Source of the DNA: Eubacteriales bacterium
Lineage (GTDB): Bacteria > Bacillota > Clostridia > Peptostreptococcales > Anaerovoracaceae
NCBI GenBank assembly: GCA_028692535.1
Contig: JAQUXD010000026.1
Location: 1 to 16,310 of the forward strand
DNA length: 16,310 nucleotides
Direction of reading: 5' to 3'
In this document: in pieces, positions 1-6,756 of the stretch
How the letters are laid out: the number at the start of each line of letters is the position of its first letter
Position numbering within the stretch: position 1 is the stretch's first letter
Translations under genes and position numbers: made by a program
The notes under the pieces: generated by a model
What the model saw: only the letters and a program-made list of their open reading frames with translations
What the model was told of the DNA's origin: nothing
The model's database searches: none

Positions 1-216
1 GTCATTTTTGTCACAGCGTATCTGCATGGATAATCAAATTGAATCCCCCCGCCTGATAAAGATTTCAAGATTCGATTGGGGAGCGTCAGGGCCTCGCGTG
101 TGCGAAAAAATCCCTAAATGAAAATCCTGTGATGCTGTTTTACCTCTTGGGTGTGTAGGGAAAAAAGAGTGCATTTACAATAATGCAAGGTATAAGACTG
201 TGCCAAGAGCCTGTTC
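1..216. other. Non-coding stretch upstream of the primase-helicase gene
   Basis: I see no convincing gene in this stretch. It is moderately AT-rich near the end and contains one dyad, TGCATT / AATGCA, with arms at 170-175 and 182-187. TTTACA at 174-179 resembles a -35 box, but the only TATAAG (191-196) is just 11 bases away, too close for a normal promoter. The window begins inside this spacer, so the upstream neighbour of the primase-helicase gene is unknown. Confidence 0.5.
170..187. promoter_or_regulatory. Short dyad upstream of primase-helicase gene, possible operator
   Basis: TGCATT (170-175) and AATGCA (182-187) form a perfect 6-bp inverted repeat with a 6-base centre, about 30 bases before the first possible start codon. 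Its position suits an operator, but six-base arms occur by chance and no regulator gene is adjacent, so this is only a candidate. Confidence 0.2.
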
Positions 217-3159
217 ATGTACACATTATCTGGTTTTGGCGGTGAGGCTGTGCTTGATATGATAAACATTGATGGGAAAGAATATCGTTTAATTGAAACC
301 GTTTCATCGTTGGATACTGGTGAAACGCAAATTCTGTGTGCTGATAAAGACGGGGAACATTTTGTTGTTTCACAGGATTTATGGGATTCATTTCAGAAGA
401 CACAACCTACAACGGCCGTCCATGGAAAGAGCTCAACGCAGGAGAAAATATCTCTGTTTCTTTCTATGTTCCATGGCCGGGAGGATGTTTATGCTAAACG
501 GTATTATAATTTCAAATCACAGAAGTCAGGATACGTTCCTGCTTGTCAAAACGAATGGGCACCTGGTCTTTGTGATAAGCAAAAAAACAGATGCATAGAC
601 TGTCCTAACCGTTCATTTGTACCACTCTCTCCGGATACCATCCGTCAGCACCTTGTGGGGCATGATATCTACTTTCGTGATGTTGCGGGTATTTATCCTT
701 TGCTTCCGGATGATACAACATGGCTCCTCTGCGCCGACTTCGATGATGAGAACTGGCAGGCTGACGTGACTGTGTTTCGGAAGGTTGCCGAAGAGATAGG
801 CCTAACTCCGGCTGTGGAGCGTTCCCGTTCCGGGAGCGGGGCTCATGTGTGGTTCTTCTTTGAAGAACCCGTTGCTGCCGAGTCTGCGAGAAAACTCGGC
901 AGTGGATTGCTTACACGTGCAATGGATCGTCGCCATGAACTGAATTTTAAATCATATGACAGGTTGTTTCCAAGTCAGGACACTCTGCCAAAGGGCGGGT
1001 TCGGGAACCTGATTGCTCTCCCTTTCCAGGGGCAGGTACAGAAAAGCGGAAACAGTCTCTTTGTGAATGAGCAGTTTGTTCCGTATGCTGATCAATGGGC
1101 ATTTCTTTCTGGACTGCCAAAAATAACAACAGTGGAGCTTGAACGGTGCATTTTCACATTGTGCCAGCAGAGCGATATCGGTGTTCTGGCGGAAAGCGCA
1201 GAACCGAAGCCCTGGGAGAAAAAACACATCCCAAGGGAAAAGCTTATGTCAGCAGATTTTCCGCCTATAGTTAACTTTACAACGGGGAAAATGCTGTACA
1301 TAGAAAAAGCAGGATTTTCTCAAAAAACCTTAAACCGAATCAAACGCTTTGCCGCTTTTCGCAATCCTGATTTCTACAAATCTCAGGCGATGAGGCTCCC
1401 CATATATGACAAGCCTCGTGTAATTGACTGTGGGGAAGAAACTGCCGAATATCTCATCTTACCCCGCGGCTGTATTAGTGATTTGATTGAATTGCTGGAC
1501 AGCATTGACGTTGGATATGTTGTTAATGATAGGCGCAATACAGGGAACAGCATTGCTGTACTTTTTAATGGTGAACTTCGACCCGAGCAAGCACCCGCGG
1601 CAGAGGCCTTGCTCCGTCATGATATGGGAGTATTGTCTGCAACAACAGCCTTCGGTAAAACGGTAATCGGTGCTTATCTGATTGGAGAGAGAAAAACAAA
1701 CACGTTGATTCTTGTTCATTCAAGCGCACTGCTTGCACAATGGAAATCGGCTTTAGAGCAATTTCTTGTTATTGACGAGGAACTCCCGGAGCAGCCAAAA
1801 AAACGTGGCCGCAAAAAGAAACTGTCATTAATCGGGCAACTTGGCGCCGGGAAAAATACGATTGGCGGTATAGTGGATATAGCCATTATGCAGTCGCTGT
1901 TTGAAAACAAGGATAAGGATATTAAGGAATTTGTAGAAAACTACGGCATGGTCATTTGCGATGAATGTCATCATGTAGCGGCATTCTCGTTTGAGAAGGT
2001 TTTGAAGGCTGTGAATTCCAAATATGTTTACGGTCTTTCCGCAACACCGACGCGGCAGGATGGGCATCATCCCATTATTTTTATGCAGTGTGGACCTATC
2101 CGTTATCTTGTTGACGCGAAAAGCCAGGCAGAAAAGCGGGAATTCTCTCATTACATTATTCCCAGACTTACAAAGCTGAGGCTTCCGGACGCAGATGGAA
2201 TTCAAAGCGTATATACCGGGTTGATTCAAAACGAAATGCGAAATGCGCAAATCGTTAAAGATGCCATTGCGGCAATTGCTGACGGCAGGTCTCCAATCAT
2301 TTTGACAGAACGCAAAGAACACGCAGAAAGTCTGGCTGCTTCACTGCAGGAGAAAGCGGATCATGTAATACTGCTGCTGGGAAGTGATTCACAGAAAGAA
2401 AAACGTGAAAAATTCAGCTTATTGAAGAATGTTGCAGCCTATGAATCTCTTATCATTATTGCTACCGGCAAATATATAGGCGAAGGTTTTGATGAACCAC
2501 GACTGGATACGCTTCTGCTTGCGATGCCGATTTCCTGGAAGGGCACTCTGGCGCAGTATGTCGGACGTCTTCATCGAAATTATGATGGCAAGCGCGATGT
2601 CAGAGTTTACGATTATGTTGATATTCATGTTCCAATGCTGGAGCGCATGTATCAGAAACGGCTTCGAGGATATGCCGAGCTCGGTTATCAGACTATGAGC
2701 GGAGATAACGATGCTACTCTGGGCTTGATTTATACCGGCGAGAATTATAACGAGTCATTTCGTTCTGATATTATGTCGGGTGGCAGAAACATTACGGTAG
2801 TTGTCCCGACAATCAGTAAACGCTGTATTGCCGGTTTTCTGAAAATGCTTCCGTGCACTTTGCAAAAAAGCAATTGCGTAATCGTCACGCGGCCGCCGGA
2901 GGATTATAAGCTTGAACAGCAGTCAAATATTGCTGCAACGATGAAGATGTTTGAGAACTTAGGTGTCACTGTAGTTGAGAAAAGTGGAATCTCGCAGAAG
3001 TTTGCTGTTGTAGATTCAAGCATAGTATGGTACGGCAATATCAACTATCTGTCTTTCGTAAAAGTGGAAGATATTGCACTTCGATTGGAAAGTCCGGAGC
3101 TGGCCGGTGAGCTTATTGATCAACTGCAATTGCAGGCAAGTGTGCAGTTTGAAGCATAG
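217..3159 (+). CDS. TOTE-type primase-helicase (Cys cluster, AEP primase, SF2 helicase, PLD-like domain)
   Basis: This 980-residue fusion probably synthesises primers on, and unwinds, foreign or stressed nucleic acid in the cytoplasm. A four-Cys cluster (C110, C119, C126, C129) precedes an archaeo-eukaryotic primase domain (about 130-300) with D174-x-D176, SGSGAHVW containing H210, and GFGNLIALPFQGQ near 261-273. An SF2 helicase follows: Walker A TAFGKT (477-482), DECH (582-585), SATPT (608-612), QYVGRLHR (780-787). A basic KKRGRKKK stretch lies near 528-535. The C-terminus (about 850-970) is PLD-like, with K928, D933 and GNIN (940-943), but the expected His of HxK is Ser926. This order matches proteins annotated as TOTE conflict-system primase-helicases. 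Residues are numbered from ATG 217; ATG 259 (MINIDGKEY) follows a better ribosome site (GGTGAGG, 241-247) and may be the real start. It appears monocistronic. The conflict role is inferred from the family. Confidence 0.88.
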   Translation: MYTLSGFGGEAVLDMINIDGKEYRLIETVSSLDTGETQILCADKDGEHFVVSQDLWDSFQKTQPTTAVHGKSSTQEKISLFLSMFHGREDVYAKRYYNFKSQKSGYVPACQNEWAPGLCDKQKNRCIDCPNRSFVPLSPDTIRQHLVGHDIYFRDVAGIYPLLPDDTTWLLCADFDDENWQADVTVFRKVAEEIGLTPAVERSRSGSGAHVWFFFEEPVAAESARKLGSGLLTRAMDRRHELNFKSYDRLFPSQDTLPKGGFGNLIALPFQGQVQKSGNSLFVNEQFVPYADQWAFLSGLPKITTVELERCIFTLCQQSDIGVLAESAEPKPWEKKHIPREKLMSADFPPIVNFTTGKMLYIEKAGFSQKTLNRIKRFAAFRNPDFYKSQAMRLPIYDKPRVIDCGEETAEYLILPRGCISDLIELLDSIDVGYVVNDRRNTGNSIAVLFNGELRPEQAPAAEALLRHDMGVLSATTAFGKTVIGAYLIGERKTNTLILVHSSALLAQWKSALEQFLVIDEELPEQPKKRGRKKKLSLIGQLGAGKNTIGGIVDIAIMQSLFENKDKDIKEFVENYGMVICDECHHVAAFSFEKVLKAVNSKYVYGLSATPTRQDGHHPIIFMQCGPIRYLVDAKSQAEKREFSHYIIPRLTKLRLPDADGIQSVYTGLIQNEMRNAQIVKDAIAAIADGRSPIILTERKEHAESLAASLQEKADHVILLLGSDSQKEKREKFSLLKNVAAYESLIIIATGKYIGEGFDEPRLDTLLLAMPISWKGTLAQYVGRLHRNYDGKRDVRVYDYVDIHVPMLERMYQKRLRGYAELGYQTMSGDNDATLGLIYTGENYNESFRSDIMSGGRNITVVVPTISKRCIAGFLKMLPCTLQKSNCVIVTRPPEDYKLEQQSNIAATMKMFENLGVTVVEKSGISQKFAVVDSSIVWYGNINYLSFVKVEDIALRLESPELAGELIDQLQLQASVQFEA

Positions 3160-3254
3160 AATCGTGTATTGTGGCCAGTGACCGCTTAGGGTGCTTGGTC
3201 ATTTGCGTCCTTTCTGTCCCGGCATTCAGCGGCTGAAATCGCCACACAGGGAAA

Positions 3255-3285
3255 AATGCACCACCTCGCAGAAAAGTGGTGCATT
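3255..3285. repeat. Perfect 10-bp inverted repeat with 11-base loop
   Basis: AATGCACCAC at 3255-3264 pairs perfectly with GTGGTGCATT at 3276-3285 across an 11-base loop. No T-run follows, so it is not a conventional terminator. It could be an RNA 3' structure of the primase-helicase transcript, a protein-binding site, or the core of a small RNA. Function is unknown. Confidence 0.5.
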
Positions 3286-3319
3286 GTATCAAGTAACGTT
3301 ACCTTTGCCAAACAATTGC

Positions 3320-3350
3320 AAGGCCTTCAGGGATTCCCTGAAGGCCTTTT
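3320..3350 (+). terminator. Rho-independent terminator after the primase-helicase gene
   Basis: AAGGCCTTCAGGGA (3320-3333) and its exact complement (3335-3348) form a 14-bp stem around a one-base centre; the tip will open into a small loop. A short run of T (3347-3350) follows on the plus strand only, with no T-tract on the minus side. It lies about 160 bases after the stop codon, so the plus transcript has a long structured 3' end. Confidence 0.75.
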
Positions 3351-3368
3351 CCGTTGCCAATATAGTTA

Positions 3369-3390
3369 ATAATTCAACTATAATTCAACT
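3369..3390. repeat. Tandem duplication of 11 bp
   Basis: ATAATTCAACT occurs twice head to tail at 3369-3379 and 3380-3390. TATAGTT (3361-3367) and AACTATA (3376-3382) also form an inverted repeat across the first copy. It lies in AT-rich non-coding DNA, so slippage duplication is the simplest explanation. Confidence 0.6.
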
Positions 3391-3454
3391 TTCATTGTAA
3401 AACATACTTATGTAAAGGGTTTAGCCACACTATAATAATTATTTAATATATTCT

Positions 3455-3844
3455 CTACTCTATCCTTTTGTAATGGTATTGCCCTTTAACATTTTCGTTA
3501 TAGTACCCTCCGATGGAGTTTGCATATATTAGGTCTTCATAGACATAGTAAGGTACTTCATAATATATATAGATAGATCCACTTTCTAAAAATTTGACGA
3601 CAAGAACTTCTTCTTCATCACAATATCCAACTGACTCAAAACATGTTGAGCTCACTGGTTCCAGGTAATCGGAGTATTCGTATGTTTCGGATGCTATATA
3701 CTCATCTTCCTCAAGAGAATCTGCAAGAATTATATCTCCATCAAATATGTTTTCTGCTTCGTTGTCTTGCGAATCAGAGGCACTGCAAGAAGACATTAGC
3801 GATAAAGTTATTAAGGTAATCCAAATTACAAATCTCTTACGCAT
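3455..3844 (-). CDS. Lipoprotein with KTSC domain
   Basis: This 129-residue protein has a basic N-terminus, a hydrophobic stretch and SLMSSC ending at Cys20, a plausible lipobox, so it should be lipid-anchored outside the membrane. An acidic linker (about 21-60) leads to a C-terminal domain (about 64-128) that reads like KTSC: SSTCFESVGY, a YIY core at 92-94, VPYYVYEDLIYANSIGGYYN and a final QYHYKRI. KTSC domains, first named from lysyl-tRNA synthetase C-termini, have no settled function; RNA binding has been suggested. An exported copy fits that role poorly. The ATG follows AAAGAGG by six bases and begins 12 bases after the stop of the upstream membrane protein gene, so the two are probably co-transcribed. 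Lipoprotein call is fairly sure; KTSC assignment is good by motif; function unknown. Confidence 0.78.
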   Translation of the reverse strand: MRKRFVIWITLITLSLMSSCSASDSQDNEAENIFDGDIILADSLEEDEYIASETYEYSDYLEPVSSTCFESVGYCDEEEVLVVKFLESGSIYIYYEVPYYVYEDLIYANSIGGYYNENVKGQYHYKRIE

Positions 3845-3856
3845 TATTAGCCTCTT

Positions 3857-5107
3857 TCATTGCCTGTATAGCGTGTATGTACTGCCATCTTTATAGCAGT
3901 ATACGTTCATCGTATCTTCATCTAGGACTTGGAATCTGAATTGCTTTATGCTGCCATTTGTATAGTATATTCCGTCTTTGATTTCATAATAGCCCTGAGT
4001 GTCCTTATAGGGCAAAGTAAAGGATGCATGCATATTTTCATCAAATAGTATGTACATCGGTCCGTTTTCCCATTTATCCTTGAGGAAATTCAACGCAATT
4101 ATCTGAGTGCTTACCAATACTTCCTTGGTATCTTCAAATTCAATCAATTTGACTAAATCATCATAAGTTCCATGTGGGGAATATCCCATGCTTTTTAGAT
4201 CGAGTAACAGTAAATAATTTTTACTTTCTTTATAGTCTTTTATAGGGAGAAAATGGTTCCTTGCTTCAGTGAAATCTCCTTCTCGATAGACTCTTTGTCC
4301 TTTGGAGTACATTCTTTGTGTCAATGTATCAATCAAGGGTTTATTTGCATCTATTTTTTTCAGCACAAAGTATGCTAATGGATATTCTTCTTCTTCCATC
4401 AAGACTCCTGCTTTTACATATGTGTATTGCTCTGAGAAGATATGAGAAGCAACAAACAGGTTGTCGTAATATTGCTTTGAAGATTTATAGTTTTGATTTT
4501 CCATAGCAGTGACTGCATTAAAGTAGTTAAATCCAACGTAGACAATGACAAGTACTATCAACAATAATAATACTGAAAGAATTGGTCTGCGAAATAGAAT
4601 CGGGAATTTCCTTCTTAGATAGTCATACTGATGCCTTTTTTGCTCATCCTGCGATGAATCACTTTGATTAGGCTCTGAGCGTGTTGGAATGGCTTCTGTT
4701 GGTTGGTCGGTCATAGCCAAAGTGTTTGATGATAGCGTGGTATCCGTTAGCATTTTTTGACTATCGGGATTAGCATCAATGTGCTCTTGAGCACTTTCGC
4801 TTGATTCCTGTTCGATAATTGAGATTAATATTTTGTATGTAACGTAAGCAACAAGTATAAGAGCAGTTATTGATGCCGTTATATAAATTGCAAGATTCAC
4901 CGAACTGAATTTATCGCTTTGATTCAATAGTGGGATAAGATTATTAACAATAACTGAAGCAACAGCACATATTGCAACAATAGTCTTCCCTTTTTCCTTT
5001 GATACCGGTGATCTACGTATCAATCGATAGATGATAACAAAGATAAAGAAAAATAGGCTTTGACCCAATCCATATGCAAAATACACAAGAAACATATTCC
5101 CAATCAT
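3857..5107 (-). CDS. Four-helix membrane protein with exported TPR-like region
   Basis: This 416-residue protein is of unknown function. Hydrophobic helices lie at about 5-28, 41-61 and 71-93. A polar, Ser/Thr/Gln-rich linker (about 95-160) and a basic segment (RRKFPILFRR) precede a fourth helix at about 176-196. By the positive-inside rule the linker is cytoplasmic and residues 197-416 face outward. The exported part contains TPR-like helices with the Firmicute-style pattern EGDFTEARNHF then DYKESKNYL (about 276-300), then a Tyr-rich, probably beta-rich end. ATG 5107 follows GAGGT by five bases. It leads a two-gene operon with the KTSC lipoprotein, which should sit on the same membrane face, so the two may form a complex (inference). 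The coding sequence is markedly AT-rich compared with the genes beyond 5220, suggesting acquisition. Confidence 0.75.
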   Translation of the reverse strand: MIGNMFLVYFAYGLGQSLFFFIFVIIYRLIRRSPVSKEKGKTIVAICAVASVIVNNLIPLLNQSDKFSSVNLAIYITASITALILVAYVTYKILISIIEQESSESAQEHIDANPDSQKMLTDTTLSSNTLAMTDQPTEAIPTRSEPNQSDSSQDEQKRHQYDYLRRKFPILFRRPILSVLLLLIVLVIVYVGFNYFNAVTAMENQNYKSSKQYYDNLFVASHIFSEQYTYVKAGVLMEEEEYPLAYFVLKKIDANKPLIDTLTQRMYSKGQRVYREGDFTEARNHFLPIKDYKESKNYLLLLDLKSMGYSPHGTYDDLVKLIEFEDTKEVLVSTQIIALNFLKDKWENGPMYILFDENMHASFTLPYKDTQGYYEIKDGIYYTNGSIKQFRFQVLDEDTMNVYCYKDGSTYTLYRQ

Positions 5108-5161
5108 GGCTTACCTCAATTAATCATTGATTAACAAATGATATAAAAAATTCCATAATTT

Positions 5162-5187
5162 ATTATACATACCATACACCCGTATGG
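5162..5187 (-). promoter_or_regulatory. Predicted promoter and dyad for the membrane protein / lipoprotein operon
   Basis: On the minus strand a perfect TATAAT (complement of 5162-5167) lies about 55 bases before the ATG at 5107. The -35 region is weak. Between the two lies a dyad CCATAC-ACCC-GTATGG (5172-5187) in the usual operator position, suggesting repression or activator help. No regulator gene is adjacent. Confidence 0.45.
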
Positions 5188-5221
5188 ACATAAGTGCAAG
5201 ATTTACAATGTACTTTCCGTT

Positions 5222-5953
5222 TTAATGTGGTATGTCAAACAGGTCCGATCCGGCCGGGTATGCTGCATAATGTCCGTTCTCTGCCATGGCCAGAACATAC
5301 AGAGCCGTATTTGCTGCCTTTACATCATTGGATGCGCCGGGGAGATAGCCGGTCGCCCTGGACCCCGCGGCTTCGACCCGTACAAACTGCTGGTGCAGGT
5401 ACCACATCGCATCTTCCATGGCAATGTTTTTTAGTATCGATCGCTGGGTGTCGCTGAGCCCCGAAGGGGTGGCGGAGGACAGATCCCGGTATTGCAATAT
5501 GGGATAGGTTCCAAATCCGCTGTCAACGGGTGCTCCTGTGCTGGTGTTGATGCCGGCTGCGACTTCGATGACGCTGTGGATCAGTTTTCTTTCTTCCGAA
5601 ATAGAAGGCAAATACTGTTGACCGGACAGATCGCTCCCTTTGGCTCTGTACCATTTGCCGGCTGCATTTGCATAGGTTTTTCCTGCCAGCTGATCCCAAT
5701 TGCCGTCTCCGTCGATATCCCAACGGTAGTAATAGTCAGCAGTAAGTCCCGCTCCGGGCACGACAGCTTTGAATGTCGCTAAATGTCCGTTGTAGGAATA
5801 GTGAGGCTGGTTTGCGTCGGTGATGTCGGCCGGCACCGTCAGAACGACCGGCGGGCCGATCGCAAAAGTCTCATTGCTTCCTGATAAACCTGCCGCAATC
5901 AAAAATACAAGTATGCCGAGAACGGATAGTACTTGCCTTCGCATTCGTTTCAT
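5222..5953 (-). CDS. Secreted protein, probably the truncated N-terminal part of a larger one
   Basis: The 243-residue product begins with a basic, hydrophobic signal peptide (about 1-31, possible cleavage after ETFA). A PKD-like stretch follows, with WDIDGDGNWD (78-87), whose D79, D81, D83 and D87 resemble a calcium-binding loop. The C-terminal part (about 175-235) is helical: AMEDAMWYLHQQ, then AANTALYVLAMAENGHY, which looks like the opening of an alpha/alpha repeat domain. The frame stops after DIPH, and the DNA beyond turns abruptly AT-rich, so the rest of the gene is probably missing. ATG 5953 follows AGAGGTG by five bases. The gene is divergent from tetR. I do not recognise a named family, and a naturally short protein cannot be excluded. 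Confidence 0.6.
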   Translation of the reverse strand: MKRMRRQVLSVLGILVFLIAAGLSGSNETFAIGPPVVLTVPADITDANQPHYSYNGHLATFKAVVPGAGLTADYYYRWDIDGDGNWDQLAGKTYANAAGKWYRAKGSDLSGQQYLPSISEERKLIHSVIEVAAGINTSTGAPVDSGFGTYPILQYRDLSSATPSGLSDTQRSILKNIAMEDAMWYLHQQFVRVEAAGSRATGYLPGASNDVKAANTALYVLAMAENGHYAAYPAGSDLFDIPH

Positions 5954-6067
5954 TTCAACACCTCTGTCGCGCTTGAACAGGCTGCCTGCTTTGTTGGATT
6001 TTTGTGGATCCTCTGACTATATCATACACCAATCCGTGCTGGTTCAACCAGTATTTTTCACATTGCC

Positions 6068-6096
6068 TTGACAATTGATCCGCTGTGCCATAAGAT
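6068..6096 (+). promoter_or_regulatory. tetR promoter
   Basis: A consensus TTGACA (6068-6073) is followed after 17 bases by TAAGAT (6091-6096), a strong sigma-A-type promoter. Transcription should begin near 6103, inside the operator dyad at 6098-6115. Confidence 0.8.
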
Positions 6097-6097
6097 A

Positions 6098-6115
6098 TGA
6101 GTGAGGTCTCATTCA
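6098..6115. promoter_or_regulatory. TetR operator copy 1 (autoregulation)
   Basis: TGAGTGAGGTCTCATTCA is an 18-bp imperfect dyad with symmetric half-sites TGAnTGAG and CTCAnTCA. It starts one base after the tetR -10 box, covers the predicted start of transcription and touches the AGGAGG ribosome site. The same 18 bases recur at 6715-6732. The form resembles TGAATGA/TCATTCA operators of FadR-like TetR proteins. Confidence 0.8.
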
Positions 6116-6128
6116 GGAGGTGAAGCAC

Positions 6129-6692
6129 ATGCCGAAAAAAGAATCGATCAGAAAGGCAGCAGTAAAAATAATAGCCGACGAAGGTTTTTTTTCGGCGACC
6201 ACCGACAAAATCGCCAAAGAAGCAGGATTCGCGGTGGGTACGATCTATAATTACTTCTCGAACAAAGAAGATATTCTAAAATATATCCTTGATGTGGAAT
6301 ATCAGAAAAGATATGAATTCTATCAAAGAGTCAAAGACAGTCAGAAGGATCCACTGTTAAAAATCAAAGAACTGTTGGATTTTCATTTTACCGAGATCCA
6401 AAAGGAGCCCGAAATCATCAGAATCGTTTTGGCTGAAAAGGGCACCGCCAGCCGGAGCAAATTGATGCCCTTGGAAAAATACACGAAGCTGTCTGCTATT
6501 TTTTCGGAAATTTTCATCGAAGGGATGGAGGAAGATTACTTCAGGCAATGCGACCCGAAGATCCTGTCCATCGTGATTTTCGGCTTTCTGGAAGCCGTCA
6601 TGAGCGAGTTTTTGATAACCAAAGATGCTCATTTGTTGAATCGCAGCACGGAGGAATTGATCGGATTGCTGCGGACAGGGTTAATGAAGTGA
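6129..6692 (+). CDS. TetR/AcrR-family repressor of the RND efflux operon
   Basis: This 187-residue DNA-binding regulator probably represses its own gene and the efflux genes after it until a ligand binds. The N-terminal helix-turn-helix is typical (TTDKIAKEAGFAVGTIYNYF, 24-43, then SNKEDIL). The rest is a helical ligand-binding and dimerisation domain, less conserved as usual in the family. I chose ATG 6129 because AGGAGG (6115-6120) lies eight bases before it; an in-frame GTG at 6120 overlaps that ribosome site and is unlikely. Identical operator dyads precede both this gene and the adaptor gene. The inducer cannot be read from the sequence, though hydrophobic or cationic compounds are common inducers for pump-linked TetR proteins. 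Confidence 0.9.
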   Translation: MPKKESIRKAAVKIIADEGFFSATTDKIAKEAGFAVGTIYNYFSNKEDILKYILDVEYQKRYEFYQRVKDSQKDPLLKIKELLDFHFTEIQKEPEIIRIVLAEKGTASRSKLMPLEKYTKLSAIFSEIFIEGMEEDYFRQCDPKILSIVIFGFLEAVMSEFLITKDAHLLNRSTEELIGLLRTGLMK

Positions 6693-6714
6693 GGGATATT
6701 TTTTTGAGCAAATA

Positions 6715-6732
6715 TGAGTGAGGTCTCATTCA
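6715..6732. promoter_or_regulatory. TetR operator copy 2, before the efflux genes
   Basis: The 18-bp dyad found at 6098-6115 is repeated exactly here; three bases before it (6712-6714) also match. It lies between the tetR stop codon (6690-6692) and the adaptor ATG (6757). I see no clear promoter beside it, so it may control a weak internal promoter or act as a roadblock to transcription from the tetR promoter. Confidence 0.78.
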
Positions 6733-6756
6733 TATTTCTCTCTGGAGGAGCGTTTT

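Larger units (their letters stand above)
3160..3454. other. Intergenic spacer rich in palindromes between convergent genes
   Basis: No gene is supported here. The spacer separates the primase-helicase gene from the convergent lipoprotein gene. It holds five inverted repeats: TGACC/GGTCA (3179-3201), TTCAGC/GCTGAA (3225-3237), AATGCACCAC/GTGGTGCATT (3255-3285), the palindrome GTAACGTTAC (3293-3302) and a strong terminator (3320-3350). An AT-rich part follows, with an 11-bp tandem duplication (3369-3390). Any reading frame across it would run through these hairpins. Confidence 0.6.
5954..6128. promoter_or_regulatory. Divergent control region between secreted protein gene and tetR
   Basis: This spacer carries the well-formed tetR promoter and operator, listed separately. 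A 13-bp dyad CTGGTTCAACCAG (6039-6051) lies upstream of both genes. For the minus-strand gene only a weak promoter can be proposed: TTGAAC (overlapping the dyad) and TATGAT with a 15-base gap. Confidence 0.4.

Noticed and set aside
217..3159. Reading the large protein as a type I or type III restriction subunit
   Set aside because: The helicase core alone looks similar, but the Cys cluster, primase motifs and PLD-like end, and the lack of methylase or specificity genes, fit the primase-helicase group instead.
3369..3390. Tandem 11-bp repeat as a CRISPR or iteron array
   Set aside because: There are only two head-to-tail copies without spacers, in AT-rich DNA; slippage is enough to explain it.
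3191..3400. A 69-codon plus-strand reading frame after the primase-helicase gene
   Set aside because: It runs through the perfect stem at 3255-3285 and the terminator at 3320-3350, and its protein shows no recognisable motif.
6718..6756. Earlier GTG start for the RND adaptor
   Set aside because: It lies inside the TetR operator and has no ribosome site; ATG 6757 has GGAGGAG at the right distance and begins directly with the membrane anchor.
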